Positions 53,672-63,700 of a stretch of 64,000 nt of DNA are shown piece by piece; the first letter of the stretch is position 1, and each line of letters opens with the position of its first letter. The notes beneath the pieces were generated by a model that worked only from the letters and a program-made list of their open reading frames with translations, was not told where the DNA came from and ran no database searches. Both the position numbers and the translations under genes were made by a program. The DNA is from Duganella rivi (GTDB lineage Bacteria; Pseudomonadota; Gammaproteobacteria; Burkholderiales; Burkholderiaceae_D): contig NZ_WWCK01000003.1 in NCBI RefSeq assembly GCF_009857435.1, positions 496,001 through 560,000 of the forward strand, read 5' to 3'.

Positions 53672-55315
53672 TTAACTTGGTAGTTGATAGTCACTGTACT
53701 GTTCACGCAGCTTGTTTTTCTGGATTTTGCCGGTGCCGCCGACCGGCAAATTTTCGGCAAAAACTACGTCGTCAGGCAGCCACCACTTGGCGATTTTGCC
53801 GTCGAAGTGGGCTAACAATTCCTCGCGCGTGACCGTGCTGCCGGCACGCCTAACAACAACCAGCAGCGGCCGCTCGTCCCATTTGGGATGGGGCACTCCT
53901 ATACAAGCGGCCTGCATCACGCCGGGGTGCGACATCGCAATGTTTTCCAGATCGATGGTGCCGATCCACTCGCCGCCGGACTTGATCACGTCCTTGGCAC
54001 GGTCGGTAATTTGCATGAAGCCGTCCGGGTCGATGGTGGCGACGTCGCCGGTGGGGAACCAGCCGTCTTCCAGCACATCGCCACCCTCGCCCTTGAAATA
54101 GCTGGCGATGATCCACGGGCCTTTCACCAGCAGGCTGCCGGAAGTGGCGCCGTCCCACGGCAATTCCTCGCCCAGTTCGTCGACAATTTTCATGTCGACG
54201 CCGTAAATGGCGTGGCCTTGCTTTTGCAGGATCTTGCGCTGCTCGGCTTTCGGCAGCTCCATGTGCTTGCTCAGCAGGCCGCCGGTGGTGCCGAGCGGCG
54301 ACATTTCCGTCATGCCCCAGCCGTGGATGACTTCGACGCCGAAGTCATCGATCAAGGTGTTCATCATGGCCGGCGGACAGGCTGAACCGCCGATCACGGT
54401 GCGGACGAAGCTCGAGAACTTGAGCTTGTTCTGCACCGCGTAGTTAATCAAGCCCAGCCACACGGTCGGCACGCCGGCCGAGAACGTGACCTTCTCCTTC
54501 TCCATCAGCTCGTAGACCGACTTGCCATCCAGCGCCGCGCCGGGAAACACCATCTTTGCGCCCGACAGCGGCACCGAATACGGCAAGCCCCATGCGTTGA
54601 CGTGGAACATCGGCACCACCGGCATCACGGCGTCGCGCGAAGACACGTTCAGCACATTCGGCAAGGCCGAGGCGTAAGCGTGCAGCACGGTCGAACGGTG
54701 CGAGTACAGCGCGCCCTTGGGATTGCCGGTGGTGCCGGAGGTGTAGCACAGCGTGGCGGCGGCGCTCTCGTCAAACTGCGGCCACGCGTAATCGGCCGAT
54801 TGGGCGGCCAGCAAGTCTTCGTAGCACATCAGGTTGGGAATTTTCGAGTCGGCCGGCATGCGGTCAGCCGCGCCGAGCAAGATCCAGCCCTTGACCGTCT
54901 TGCAATGCGGGGCAATGGCCTCAATTAAGGGCAGGAAGCAGAAGTCGAACAGCAAGAATTGGTCTTCCGCATGGTTGCAGATGTAAGCCAGCTGCTCCGG
55001 GTGCAGACGCGGATTGATGGTGTGCAGCACCGCGCCACTGCCGGAGACGGCGTAGTAGGCTTCCAGGTGGCGATAGCCGTTCCAGGCCAGCGTGGCAATG
55101 CGCTCGCCCATGTGCACGCCCAGCGCCTGCAGCGCGTTGGCCAATTGCCTGGCGCGCTGGTGGCATTCGCGGAAAGTGTAGCGGTGCAGGTCGCCTTCGA
55201 CCCGCTGCGAGACAATCTCGCTATTGGCGTAATGGCGCGCCGCAAATTCCAGAATGCCGGAAATCAGCAGCGGCTGATTCATCATTTGGCCCATCAGGGG
55301 AGCTTGGTTGGACAT
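53672..55315 (-). CDS. Acyl-CoA ligase (AMP-forming; fatty-acid or methylthiopropionate type)
   Basis: A 547-residue member of the ANL superfamily that activates a carboxylic acid to its CoA ester. P-loop [32 protein letters not shown], and [20 protein letters not shown] with the ATP-binding Asp; the hinge [14 protein letters not shown] and the catalytic Lys in [13 protein letters not shown] are all present. It resembles medium/long-chain acyl-CoA ligases and DmdB (3-methylthiopropionate). It may feed the beta-oxidation genes nearby. ATG 55315 is chosen; the frame extends 25 residues further without support. Confidence 0.9.
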   Translation of the reverse strand: MSNQAPLMGQMMNQPLLISGILEFAARHYANSEIVSQRVEGDLHRYTFRECHQRARQLANALQALGVHMGERIATLAWNGYRHLEAYYAVSGSGAVLHTINPRLHPEQLAYICNHAEDQFLLFDFCFLPLIEAIAPHCKTVKGWILLGAADRMPADSKIPNLMCYEDLLAAQSADYAWPQFDESAAATLCYTSGTTGNPKGALYSHRSTVLHAYASALPNVLNVSSRDAVMPVVPMFHVNAWGLPYSVPLSGAKMVFPGAALDGKSVYELMEKEKVTFSAGVPTVWLGLINYAVQNKLKFSSFVRTVIGGSACPPAMMNTLIDDFGVEVIHGWGMTEMSPLGTTGGLLSKHMELPKAEQRKILQKQGHAIYGVDMKIVDELGEELPWDGATSGSLLVKGPWIIASYFKGEGGDVLEDGWFPTGDVATIDPDGFMQITDRAKDVIKSGGEWIGTIDLENIAMSHPGVMQAACIGVPHPKWDERPLLVVVRRAGSTVTREELLAHFDGKIAKWWLPDDVVFAENLPVGGTGKIQKNKLREQYSDYQLPS

Positions 55316-55445
55316 GCAGGTCTCCGGTTGTTTTATAGACAAAGTTTCCAACCCGCGCCGCAGCAGCGTCAATGCTTTTCGATGCTGCACTGCCGCATCC
55401 GCGCACTGCGGTAAAATCCGGGACTAAGCCCACGAGGAGTACATC

Positions 55446-56906
55446 ATCACTGTCGCCAAACTGCCGCTGGACAATTCCTTCGCGTCCCTGCCGCCTGCTT
55501 TCTACACCCGCCTGATGCCGACGCCGCTGCCCGCTCCGTACCTGGTGGGCGTCAGCGCGCTGGCCGCGGACATGATCGGCCTGTCGCCGCAACAGGTGGC
55601 CGACAGTCTCGATATCCTGATCGGCAACGCCGTGCCGGAGCGCTCGCAGCCGCTGGCGGCCGTGTATTCCGGCCACCAGTTCGGTGTCTGGGCCGGCCAG
55701 CTCGGCGATGGCCGCGCCATCCTGTTCGGCGACGTTGCCACCACGCAAGGCCCGATCGAACTGCAATGGAAAGGCGCGGGCCTGACGCCTTACTCGCGCA
55801 TGGGCGACGGCCGCGCCGTGCTGCGCTCCTCGATCCGCGAATTCCTGTGCTCGGAGGCCATGCATGCGCTTGGCATTCCGACCTCGCGCGCGCTGTCGGT
55901 GGCCGGGTCGGATCAGGGCGTGGTGCGCGAAACTATCGAAACCTCGGCTGTGGTGGTGCGCATGGCGCCGAGCTTCGTGCGCTTCGGCTCGTTTGAACAC
56001 TGGTACAACCGCAAGAAAACCGACGAACTCAAGCTGCTGGCCGATTACGTCATCGACCGTTTCTACCCTGCCCTGCGCGATGCCGAGAACCCGTACGCCG
56101 CGCTGCTGGAAGCAGTGACGCGCCGCACCGCGCACATGATCGCGCACTGGCAGGCAGTGGGCTTCATGCACGGCGTGATGAACACCGACAATATGTCGAT
56201 TCTCGGTCTGACGCTCGATTACGGCCCGTACGGCTTCATGGAAGCATTCGATGCTAACCACATCTGCAATCACACCGACCAGCAAGGCCGCTATTCCTAC
56301 GCCAACCAGCCGCAAGTCGGCCACTGGAACTGCTACGCGCTGGCGCAAGCGCTGTTGCCGCTGATCGGCGAAATCGAGCCAACCCAAGCCGCGCTGGACG
56401 TCTACCAGCCCGAATTTGCCGCCAAGATCGACGAACTCATGCACGCCAAACTGGGCCTGCAACAGCTGGAAGCGCACGAGGAAACCGACCGCGCCCTGCT
56501 GGACGACTTGTTCGCCATCCTGCCGGGCGTCGATTTCACCCAGTTCTTCCGCCGCCTGAGCGGTCTGCGCGCCGCGGACAACAGCGGCGACGACCCGCTG
56601 CGCGACCTGTTCATCGAGCGCGAGGCGTTTGACGCGTGGGCCGAACGCTACCGAGCCCGCCTGCAAGCCGAAAACAGCGACGACCAGGCGCGCGCGCTTG
56701 CGATGAATCAAGTGAACCCCAAATATGTGCTGCGCAATTATCTAGCCCAAGTGGCGATTGAAAAAGCGCAAAATAAGGACTTTACTGAGTTGGAGCGCTT
56801 GCTTTCTGTATTGCAGCGCCCCTACGATGAACAGCCCGAGCACGAACATTACGCCGCCTTGCCTCCTGACTGGGCATCGCATCTTGAAGTGAGTTGTTCT
56901 TCTTAA
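55446..56906 (+). CDS. selO: Protein adenylyltransferase SelO (YdiU), apparent AUC start
   Basis: SelO is a pseudokinase-fold enzyme that transfers AMP to protein Ser/Thr/Tyr. The first ATG in frame is 55515, but conserved N-terminal sequence [18 protein letters not shown] lies before it, between an in-frame TAA (55425) and that ATG. No ATG, GTG or TTG exists in this stretch. GAGGAG (55434-55439) is 6 bases before ATC (55446), so the likely start is a rare AUC; an error or lost ATG is the alternative. The product would be 486 residues, with [54 protein letters not shown] and DYGPYGFME. It heads an operon with msrB, yciB and bolA. Confidence 0.8.
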   Translation: MTVAKLPLDNSFASLPPAFYTRLMPTPLPAPYLVGVSALAADMIGLSPQQVADSLDILIGNAVPERSQPLAAVYSGHQFGVWAGQLGDGRAILFGDVATTQGPIELQWKGAGLTPYSRMGDGRAVLRSSIREFLCSEAMHALGIPTSRALSVAGSDQGVVRETIETSAVVVRMAPSFVRFGSFEHWYNRKKTDELKLLADYVIDRFYPALRDAENPYAALLEAVTRRTAHMIAHWQAVGFMHGVMNTDNMSILGLTLDYGPYGFMEAFDANHICNHTDQQGRYSYANQPQVGHWNCYALAQALLPLIGEIEPTQAALDVYQPEFAAKIDELMHAKLGLQQLEAHEETDRALLDDLFAILPGVDFTQFFRRLSGLRAADNSGDDPLRDLFIEREAFDAWAERYRARLQAENSDDQARALAMNQVNPKYVLRNYLAQVAIEKAQNKDFTELERLLSVLQRPYDEQPEHEHYAALPPDWASHLEVSCSS

Positions 56907-56920
56907 GCGAGAAATAAGCC

Positions 56921-57319
56921 ATGAGCAATAAAGTTGTCAAATCCGACGCCGAATGGCGCGCCCAATTAGACCCGATGGAATATCAAGTCACGCGCCATGC
57001 CGCCACCGAACGTGCTTTCACCGGCAAGTTCTGGGATCACCACGAGGCTGGCATCTACACCTGCGTATGCTGCAACACGCCGCTGTTCCGTTCCGACACC
57101 AAGTTTGATTCCGGTTGCGGCTGGCCGAGCTATTTCGAACCAATCGACCCAGCCAATGTGATCGAAAAAGTCGACCGTTCCCATGGTATGCTGCGCACCG
57201 AAACCATTTGCGGCGTGTGCGACGCCCACCTTGGCCATGTATTCCCGGACGGCCCGCCGCCGACCGGCCTGCGTTACTGCATTAACTCTGCCTCACTCCG
57301 CTTCGACCCACAAGACTAA
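56921..57319 (+). CDS. msrB: Peptide-methionine (R)-S-oxide reductase
   Basis: MsrB repairs R-methionine sulfoxide in proteins. The 132-residue protein has zinc-binding CVCC (Cys48/Cys51) and CGVC (Cys97/Cys100), catalytic Cys120 in [11 protein letters not shown] and the substrate motif [14 protein letters not shown] (with Cys66 as possible resolving Cys). It lies 14 bases downstream of selO; SelO in E. coli is also redox-linked, so the pairing suggests an oxidative-stress unit. Confidence 0.95.
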   Translation: MSNKVVKSDAEWRAQLDPMEYQVTRHAATERAFTGKFWDHHEAGIYTCVCCNTPLFRSDTKFDSGCGWPSYFEPIDPANVIEKVDRSHGMLRTETICGVCDAHLGHVFPDGPPPTGLRYCINSASLRFDPQD

Positions 57320-57330
57320 TAAAAGACATC

Positions 57331-57960
57331 ATGAAATTCCTGTTCGACATGATTCCGGTACTGCTGTTCTTCGCCTCCTACAAGATAGCGGGCATGAACG
57401 CAGAGGCATCCCAGCACCTCATCAACACCTACCTGAGCGGCATGATTTCCGGCGGTTCGGTCACCGCCGAGCAATCGCCGATCGTGATCGCCACGCTGGT
57501 CGGCATTCTGGCCACCATGGCGCAGATCGCCTGGATCAAGGCGCGCGGGCGTAAAGTTGATGGCGTGTTGTGGGTGTCGCTGGCCATGTTCGTGGTGTTT
57601 GGCGGGCTGACCATCTACCTGCACGACGAGGATTTCATTAAATGGAAACTGAGCATCATCTATTGGCTGTTTGCCGTGGTGCTGCTGTTTAGCGACCTGC
57701 TGTTTAAAAAGAACTTGATGCGCCAGTCGATGAAAGAAATCATCGAGTTGCCGGAACTGATCTGGTCGCGCTTGAACTTTGCGTGGGTCGCCTTCTTTAT
57801 CTTCATGGGCGCATTGAACTGGTACTTGGCCTTCGTCGTATTCAAAGGCAATACCGACGCCTGGGTCAGTTTTAAAGCTTTCGGCGCCACCGCCATCATG
57901 TTTGTGTTTATTGTTGCGCAAACGATTTATTTATCGCGTCACATGAAAGACCAGGCATGA
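57331..57960 (+). CDS. yciB: Inner-membrane septation protein YciB (IspZ)
   Basis: A 209-residue membrane protein with five or six helices. It starts MKFLFDMIPVLLFFASYKIA and ends YLSRHMKDQA, typical of YciB, which interacts with cell-division and envelope-elongation proteins. MIYWLFAVVLLFSD-like and LNFAWVAFFIFMGALNWYLA segments are present. It starts 11 bases after msrB and overlaps the next gene in an ATGA. Confidence 0.92.
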   Translation: MKFLFDMIPVLLFFASYKIAGMNAEASQHLINTYLSGMISGGSVTAEQSPIVIATLVGILATMAQIAWIKARGRKVDGVLWVSLAMFVVFGGLTIYLHDEDFIKWKLSIIYWLFAVVLLFSDLLFKKNLMRQSMKEIIELPELIWSRLNFAWVAFFIFMGALNWYLAFVVFKGNTDAWVSFKAFGATAIMFVFIVAQTIYLSRHMKDQA

Positions 57961-58232
57961 CCCAAGATACCCGCATGGCGCGCATGCGTGCCGCCTTTGA
58001 AGCCAAGCTGGCGCCGATCGAACTGGTGCTGGATGACGATTCCGCCGCCCACGCCGGCCACGCCGGTGCGGCCTCCGGCGGCGGCCACTACAACGTCAGA
58101 ATTGTTTCGTTACAATTCGAAGGCCTGAAACTCGTCACAAGGCATCGTCTCGTGTATGATTCTGTGCACGATATGATGCATAAAGAGATTCATGCATTGG
58201 CCATTACAGCTTTGGCTCCGTCCGAAGTATGA
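57957..58232 (+). CDS. BolA family protein
   Basis: A 91-residue BolA/YrbA-type protein. HYNVRIVSLQFEGLKLVTRHRLVY (split family motif with the HR) and MHKEIHALAITAL are conserved. BolA proteins work with monothiol glutaredoxins in Fe-S handling or regulate envelope genes. A His/Ala/Gly loop (HAGHAGAASGGGH) expands the middle and could bind metal. Its ATG overlaps the yciB stop. It lies 88 bases before a parvulin gene; no strong terminator separates them. Confidence 0.9.
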   Translation: MTQDTRMARMRAAFEAKLAPIELVLDDDSAAHAGHAGAASGGGHYNVRIVSLQFEGLKLVTRHRLVYDSVHDMMHKEIHALAITALAPSEV

Positions 58233-58320
58233 TGGCCGCTATCGGCTTTTAAAATAATTGAAGACAAGACATAGCCGTCCAAGCTAATTCGCTATAACTT
58301 TCCCCTGACAGGAATTAATA

Positions 58321-59097
58321 ATGACTTTCAAGCCAGCCAAGTTGCTGATTGCACTTCTCGTTGTCGCTGTACCAGCTTTCGCACAAAACGTCGCCGTGGT
58401 GAATGGCAAGGCTATTCCGACCTCGCGCGTCGACGCGGTCGTTAAGCAAGTCGTGGCCCAAGGCCAGCAGCCTGATTCGCCACAACTGCGCGATCTGATC
58501 AAGAAAGACCTGATCGGCCGTGAAGTCATGATGCAAGAAGCGGAAAAACAAGGTTTCGGCAAGAACGCCGACGTGAAAGCGGCGCTGGAAAACGCCCGCC
58601 AAGCCATCATCATCAACGCGCTGGTGGCTGACTACGTCAAGAAAAACCCAGTGTCGGACGCCGACATCAAGGCCGAGTACGACCGTTTCGTGGCACAAGC
58701 CGGCGACAAGGAATATCACGTGCGCCACATCCTGCTGGGTACCGAAGCTGAAGCCAACGACGTGATCGCCAAAATCAAAGGCGGCGCCAAGTTTGAAGAC
58801 CTGGCCAAGCAGTCGAAAGACACCGGCTCGGCAGCTAACGGCGGCGATCTGGACTGGGCCTCGCCTTCGTCCTTCCCTCCAGTGTTCGCACAGGCCTTCA
58901 CCGCCCTGCAAAAAGGCCAAGTGACCGAGAAGCCAGTGCAAACCCCTAACGGTTTCCACGTGATCAAGGTCGACGACGTGCGCCAAGCCAAGCTGCCAAC
59001 TCTGGAAGAAGTGAAGCCACAAGTGGCCGAAGCCCTGACCCAGAAGAAGCTGCAAGCTTTCCAAGAAGAACTGGTAAAGAAAGCAAAAGTGCAGTAA
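58321..59097 (+). CDS. Peptidylprolyl isomerase, parvulin-type, exported (paralog 1)
   Basis: A 258-residue periplasmic foldase: signal peptide (~1-20, ending AFA), an N-terminal SurA-like chaperone region (~22-130), one parvulin domain (~128-222; EYHVRHILLGTEAEAN, FEDLAKQSKDTGSAANGGDL, NGFHVIKVDDVRQA) and a C-terminal helix. It assists folding of outer-membrane or secreted proteins such as the barrels in this window. AGGA precedes the start. It is nearly colinear with the next gene, so the two come from a tandem duplication. Confidence 0.93.
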   Translation: MTFKPAKLLIALLVVAVPAFAQNVAVVNGKAIPTSRVDAVVKQVVAQGQQPDSPQLRDLIKKDLIGREVMMQEAEKQGFGKNADVKAALENARQAIIINALVADYVKKNPVSDADIKAEYDRFVAQAGDKEYHVRHILLGTEAEANDVIAKIKGGAKFEDLAKQSKDTGSAANGGDLDWASPSSFPPVFAQAFTALQKGQVTEKPVQTPNGFHVIKVDDVRQAKLPTLEEVKPQVAEALTQKKLQAFQEELVKKAKVQ

Positions 59098-59109
59098 TGT
59101 TATGAAAGG

Positions 59110-59134
59110 CGGCGCCCTGCGGGGCGCCGTTTTT
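59110..59134 (+). terminator. Rho-independent terminator after parvulin 1
   Basis: CGGCGCCC-TGCG-GGGCGCCG followed by TTTTT. Confidence 0.85.
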
Positions 59135-59189
59135 GATTCAGCGTTGGTATCATGCACCTTCAGAGTGTAATTTTTTAAGGATTTAAATA

Positions 59190-59969
59190 ATGATGTTGAA
59201 GCCAGCCCGCCTGATGTTAGCCCTGATCGCTGTTGCAGCCGCTCCAGCTTTCGCTCAGAACGTCGCGACCGTCAATGGCAAGGCCATTCCTGCCGCTAAA
59301 GTTGATCAAATGGTGAAACAAGTTGTGGCCCAAGGCCAGCAGCCAGATTCGCCGCAACTGCGCGAAGCCGTTAAAAAAGAATTGATCAGCCGCGAAGTAT
59401 TGCTGCAAGAAGCGGATAAACAGGGTTACGGCAAAAAGGCAGAAGTCACCGCCGCGATTGATAATGCCCGTCAAAGCATTACCATCAACGCCATGCTGGC
59501 TGATTATGTGAAAAAGAATCCAGTAAAAGACGCTGAGATTCAAGCTGAATACGACAAATATAAAGCCACTGTGGGCGGCACCGAATATCACTCGCGTCAT
59601 ATTCTGGTTGCAACCGAACAGGAAGCCAAAGATATTATCGCCAAGCTGAAAGCCGGCGGTAAATTCGAAGACCTGGCCAAAGTATCGAAAGATCCAGGTT
59701 CGGGCGCCAATGGCGGCGATCTGGGCTGGATGACCCCAGCTAAACTGGTAAAACCATTTGCTGATGCAATGGTCGCTTTGAAACCAGGTGAATTGACCCA
59801 GACTCCAGTTAAATCGGAATTCGGCTACCACGTTATCAAACTGGAAGAATCGCGTCCAACCAAGTTCCCATCGCTGGAAGAAGTTAAACCGCAAGTGGCC
59901 GAAGGCCTGCAACAGCGTAAGATCGCAGCCTACCGCGAAGAACTGCTGAAGAAAGCCAAGATCCAGTAA
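59190..59969 (+). CDS. Peptidylprolyl isomerase, parvulin-type, exported (paralog 2)
   Basis: A 259-residue periplasmic parvulin aligned along its length with paralog 1: signal peptide ending PAFA, then NVATVNGKAIPAAKVDQMVK, AQGQQPDSPQLREAVKKELI, a parvulin domain with SRHILVATEQEAKD, FEDLAKVSKDPGSGANGGDL and FGYHVIKLEESRPTKFPSLE. AAGGA precedes an ATGATG start. Its codons are visibly more AT-rich than those of paralog 1. Separate terminators flank it, so the pair may be expressed differently. Confidence 0.93.
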   Translation: MMLKPARLMLALIAVAAAPAFAQNVATVNGKAIPAAKVDQMVKQVVAQGQQPDSPQLREAVKKELISREVLLQEADKQGYGKKAEVTAAIDNARQSITINAMLADYVKKNPVKDAEIQAEYDKYKATVGGTEYHSRHILVATEQEAKDIIAKLKAGGKFEDLAKVSKDPGSGANGGDLGWMTPAKLVKPFADAMVALKPGELTQTPVKSEFGYHVIKLEESRPTKFPSLEEVKPQVAEGLQQRKIAAYREELLKKAKIQ

Positions 59970-59988
59970 TCTGGTTCTGCTGAACAAG

Positions 59989-60015
59989 AAGCGCCTGCAT
60001 GCAGGCGCTTTTTTT
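59989..60015 (+). terminator. Rho-independent terminator after parvulin 2
   Basis: AAGCGCCTGC-AT-GCAGGCGCTT with a T7 tail; the stem is a perfect inverted repeat. Confidence 0.85.
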
Positions 60016-60062
60016 ACGCCCTTCTCAAACTCAAAGCTGGCTTGTATAAGCCAACAACTAGC

Positions 60063-60719
60063 ATGAAACCTGACTTCCTGACCGATGTAGCCATCGCCCT
60101 CGCCGCTGAAGCCGATAGCGAACGCGCTCCCGCCATGCGCGCCTACATGCGCGACCAGTTCGACTTCATGGGCGTCGGCACGCCACAGCGCCGCGCAACC
60201 TGCCGGACGCTGCTCAAGGGCTTGAGAGGCGAGACACTGCTGGAGCATGCCCGCGCCTTGTGGGAGCTGCCACAGCGCGAATATCAATACGTGGCGCTGG
60301 ATCTGCTGGCCATGCATTGGAAAGAATTAGATATCGAAGATATTCCAGCGTTAATGGAATTGGTGCAGGATAAGTCGTGGTGGGATACCGTGGATTCCTT
60401 AGCCGGTATTATTGGCGACGTTTTACGCCACCGCCACGATTATATGGACGACGCATTAAAACACCGTAATTTCTGGATGCGCCGTATCGCTTTATTGCAC
60501 CAATTAGGCTGGCGCGGCAAAACTGATCAGCAGCGTTTATTTGATTATTCGCTGGCGCTGGCCCACGAAAAAGAATTCTTTATTCAAAAAGCTATCGGCT
60601 GGGCATTAAGAGATTATGCCCGTCATGCGCCGAATGAGGTTCGCTTATTCACGCACAAACAAAAAGAGCGGCTCGCGCCGCTCTCCTTCCGTGAGGCGAA
60701 TAAACACCTCAACGCTTAG
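60063..60719 (+). CDS. AlkD-like DNA alkylation repair protein
   Basis: A 218-residue HEAT-repeat protein. AlkD-type hallmarks are YMRDQFDFMGVGTPQRR, LWELPQREYQYVALDLL, DKSWWDTVDSLA, WMRRIALLHQLGWR and FFIQKAIGWALRDYAR. AlkD removes bulky or cationic alkylated bases. WWDTVD carries the expected active Trp and Asp. The second half has AT-rich codons (TTA, ATT, GAT) unlike the surroundings. ATG 60063 has no Shine-Dalgarno and a TTG at 60042 is possible. Its last codons contain the terminator of the opposing purL gene. Confidence 0.88.
   Translation: MKPDFLTDVAIALAAEADSERAPAMRAYMRDQFDFMGVGTPQRRATCRTLLKGLRGETLLEHARALWELPQREYQYVALDLLAMHWKELDIEDIPALMELVQDKSWWDTVDSLAGIIGDVLRHRHDYMDDALKHRNFWMRRIALLHQLGWRGKTDQQRLFDYSLALAHEKEFFIQKAIGWALRDYARHAPNEVRLFTHKQKERLAPLSFREANKHLNA
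60654..60684 (-). terminator. purL terminator lying inside the alkD coding end
   Basis: AGAGCGGC-TCGC-GCCGCTCT is an 8-bp perfect stem within codons of alkD. On the minus strand it is followed by TTTTTGTTTGT, 47 bases past the purL stop. Confidence 0.7.
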
Positions 60720-60730
60720 TTACCCATTCA

Positions 60731-63700
60731 TTAACCCACAAACTTACGGGCATTACGGAACATACGCATCCAAGGCGATTCCTCGCCCCACGATTCCGGC
60801 GCCCACGAATGCTGCACCGAGCGGAATACACGTTCTGCGTGCGGCATCATTACCGTGAAGCGGCCGTCCGCAGTGGTCACCGAGGTCAGGCCTTGCGGCG
60901 AGCCATTCGGGTTGTACGGGTAGGCCTCAGTCGCTGCGCCACGGTTGTCGACGAAGCGCATGGCGGCCACGGCTTCGGCGATATTGCCGGTTTGCGAGAA
61001 GTCGGCATAACCTTCGCCGTGGGCGATGGCGATCGGGGTCTGGGTGCCGGCCATGCCGCTGAAGAAGATCGACGGCGAGTCCAGCACTTCCACCATGGCG
61101 AAGCGGGCTTCGAATTTCTCCGACTTGTTGGTCGTGAATTTCGGCCATGCATGCGCGCCAGGAATCAGCGGTTTCAGGTTGCTCATCATCTGGCAGCCGT
61201 TGCAGACGCCCAGGCCGAAGCTGTCTTTGCGGGCAAAGAACTTGGCAAATTGATCAGACAGCGCGCTGTTGAACAGGATGGTCTTGGCCCAGCCCTCGCC
61301 CGCGCCTAGCACGTCGCCGTACGAGAAGCCGCCGACGGCGATGATGCCTTGGAAGTCATCCAGCTTGGCGCGGCCGGCGATCAGGTCGCTCATGTGCACG
61401 TCCACAGCGGTGAAGCCGGCTTGGTGCATCACGTAAGCGGTTTCGATGTGCGAGTTGACGCCCTGCTCGCGCAGGATGGCAACGCGTGGGCGAACGCCGG
61501 TCGCGATGAACGGTGCCGCCACGTTTTCCGACAGGTCGAAGGTGACTTTCGGGGTGATGCCAGGATCTTGCTCGTCCAGCAGGCGGTCGTATTCAGCGTC
61601 TGCGCAAGCAGGGTTGTCGCGCAGACGGGCGATGCGCCAGCTGGTTTCGCTCCACAGACGGTGCAGCTCGGCACGCGGCTTGGCGTAGATGATCTTGGCG
61701 TCGCGGGTGAATTCGATCACGCCACGGTCGTTCAGCTTACCGATGATGTGGCTGCAAGCACCCAGGTTGAACGAACGCAGCACGTCCATCACGGCCGATT
61801 TCTCGTCGGCGCGGACCTGGATCACGGCACCCAGCTCTTCCGAGAACAGCGCGCGCAGGGTTTGCTCGTTGCGGCGCTCGGCCACTTGAGTGGCCCAGTT
61901 CTTGGCGTCGCCTTGATCGGCGCCGTGGCCCTCTTCCAGGGTCAGGATGTCGAGGTTGATCGACAGACCAGCGCGGCCGGCGAAGGCCATCTCGGTCAGC
62001 GTACCGTACAGGCCGCCGTCCGAACGGTCGTGGTAAGCCAGCAGTTTGCCGTCAGCGTTCAATTGCTGAATCGCGGCGAAGAAGGCTTTCACGTCTTCTG
62101 GATTGTCCACGTCCGGCACCGAGTTGCCCAGCTGGCCCATGACTTGCGCCAGCGCCGAGGCGCCCAGGCGGTTCTTGCCACGGCCCAGATCGATCAGGAT
62201 GATCGAGGTTTCGCCGGCATCGGTACGCAGTTGCGGCGTCAGCGATTTGCGCACGTCGTACACTGGAGCGAACGACGAGACGATCAGCGACACTGGCGAC
62301 AACACGGCTTTGGACTCATCGCCCTCTTTCCAGGTGGTGCGCATCGACAGCGAATCCTTGCCGACCGGGATCGAGATGCCCAGCGCCGGGCACAGTTCCA
62401 TGCCGACGGCTTTGACGGTGTCGTACAGCGCTGCGTCCTGGCCCGGCTGGCCGCAAGCAGCCATCCAGTTAGCCGACAGTTTGATGTCTTCGATCGAGCG
62501 GATCGGCGCAGCAGCGATGTTCAGCACTGCTTCGGCAACCGCCATGCGGCCCGAAGCAGCAGCGTCGATCACAGCCAGCGGAGTACGCTCGCCCATGGCC
62601 ATTGCTTCGCCCTTGTAGCCTTCAAAGCTCATGGCGGTCACAGCGCAGTCAGCCACCGGCACCTGCCAAGGGCCCACCATCTGGTCGCGCACGGACATGC
62701 CGCCCACGGTACGGTCGCCGATGGTGATCAGGAACGATTTGTCGCCCACGGTCGGCAGCAACAGCACGCGCTTGGCGGCCTCTTCCAGATCCATGCCGGT
62801 CAGGTCGATGGCCGGGAAATCGTTTTGCACATGGTGTACGTCGCGCTGCATTTTTGGCGGTTTGCCGAGCAGGACTTCCATCGGCATATCGACCGGATTG
62901 TTGCCCAGTTCAGGATCGATCAGCTTCAGCTGGCGCTCTTCGGTGGCGGTACCAACCACGGCGAACAGGCTGCGCTCGCGTTCGCAAATCGATTGGAACA
63001 GCGGCAGGTCGGCAGGCGAAATCGCCAAAACATAACGCTCTTGCGATTCGTTCGACCAGATTTCTTTCGGCGCCATGCCGCTCTCTTCCAGCGGAATTTT
63101 GCGCAGGTCGAAGATCGCACCGCGCTTGGCGTCGTTGGTGATTTCCGGGAAGGCGTTCGACAGACCGCCCGCGCCTACGTCGTGAATCGAGATGATCGGG
63201 TTTTTCGCGCCCAGCTGCCAGCAAGCGTTAATCACTTCCTGCGCGCGGCGTTCCATTTCCGGGTTGCCGCGCTGAACCGAGTCGAAGTCCAGATCGGCGG
63301 TGTTGGTGCCGGTTGCCATCGACGAGGCAGCCGAGCCGCCCATGCCGATCCGCATGCCCGGGCCGCCCAGCTGCACCAGCAGGCTGCCGACCGGGATGTC
63401 GTTCTTGTGGGTGTGCTGCGACGAAATGTTACCGATACCGCCGGCAATCATGATCGGCTTGTGATAGCCGAATACGGTGTCGTGCGCGCCGGCGAACTGC
63501 TTGCCGATGTTCTGTTCGTAGGTACGGAAGTAACCGCCCAGCACCGGACGGCCGAATTCATTGCTGAAGGCAGCGCCGCCCAGCGGGCCGTCGATCATGA
63601 TTTGCAGCGGCGAAGCGATGCGCTCTGGCTTGCCGTACGGGGTGCCGCTGTCGCGGTAGTCGCTTACCGGCGCGGTAACGACTGCATCGCTTTCCCATGG

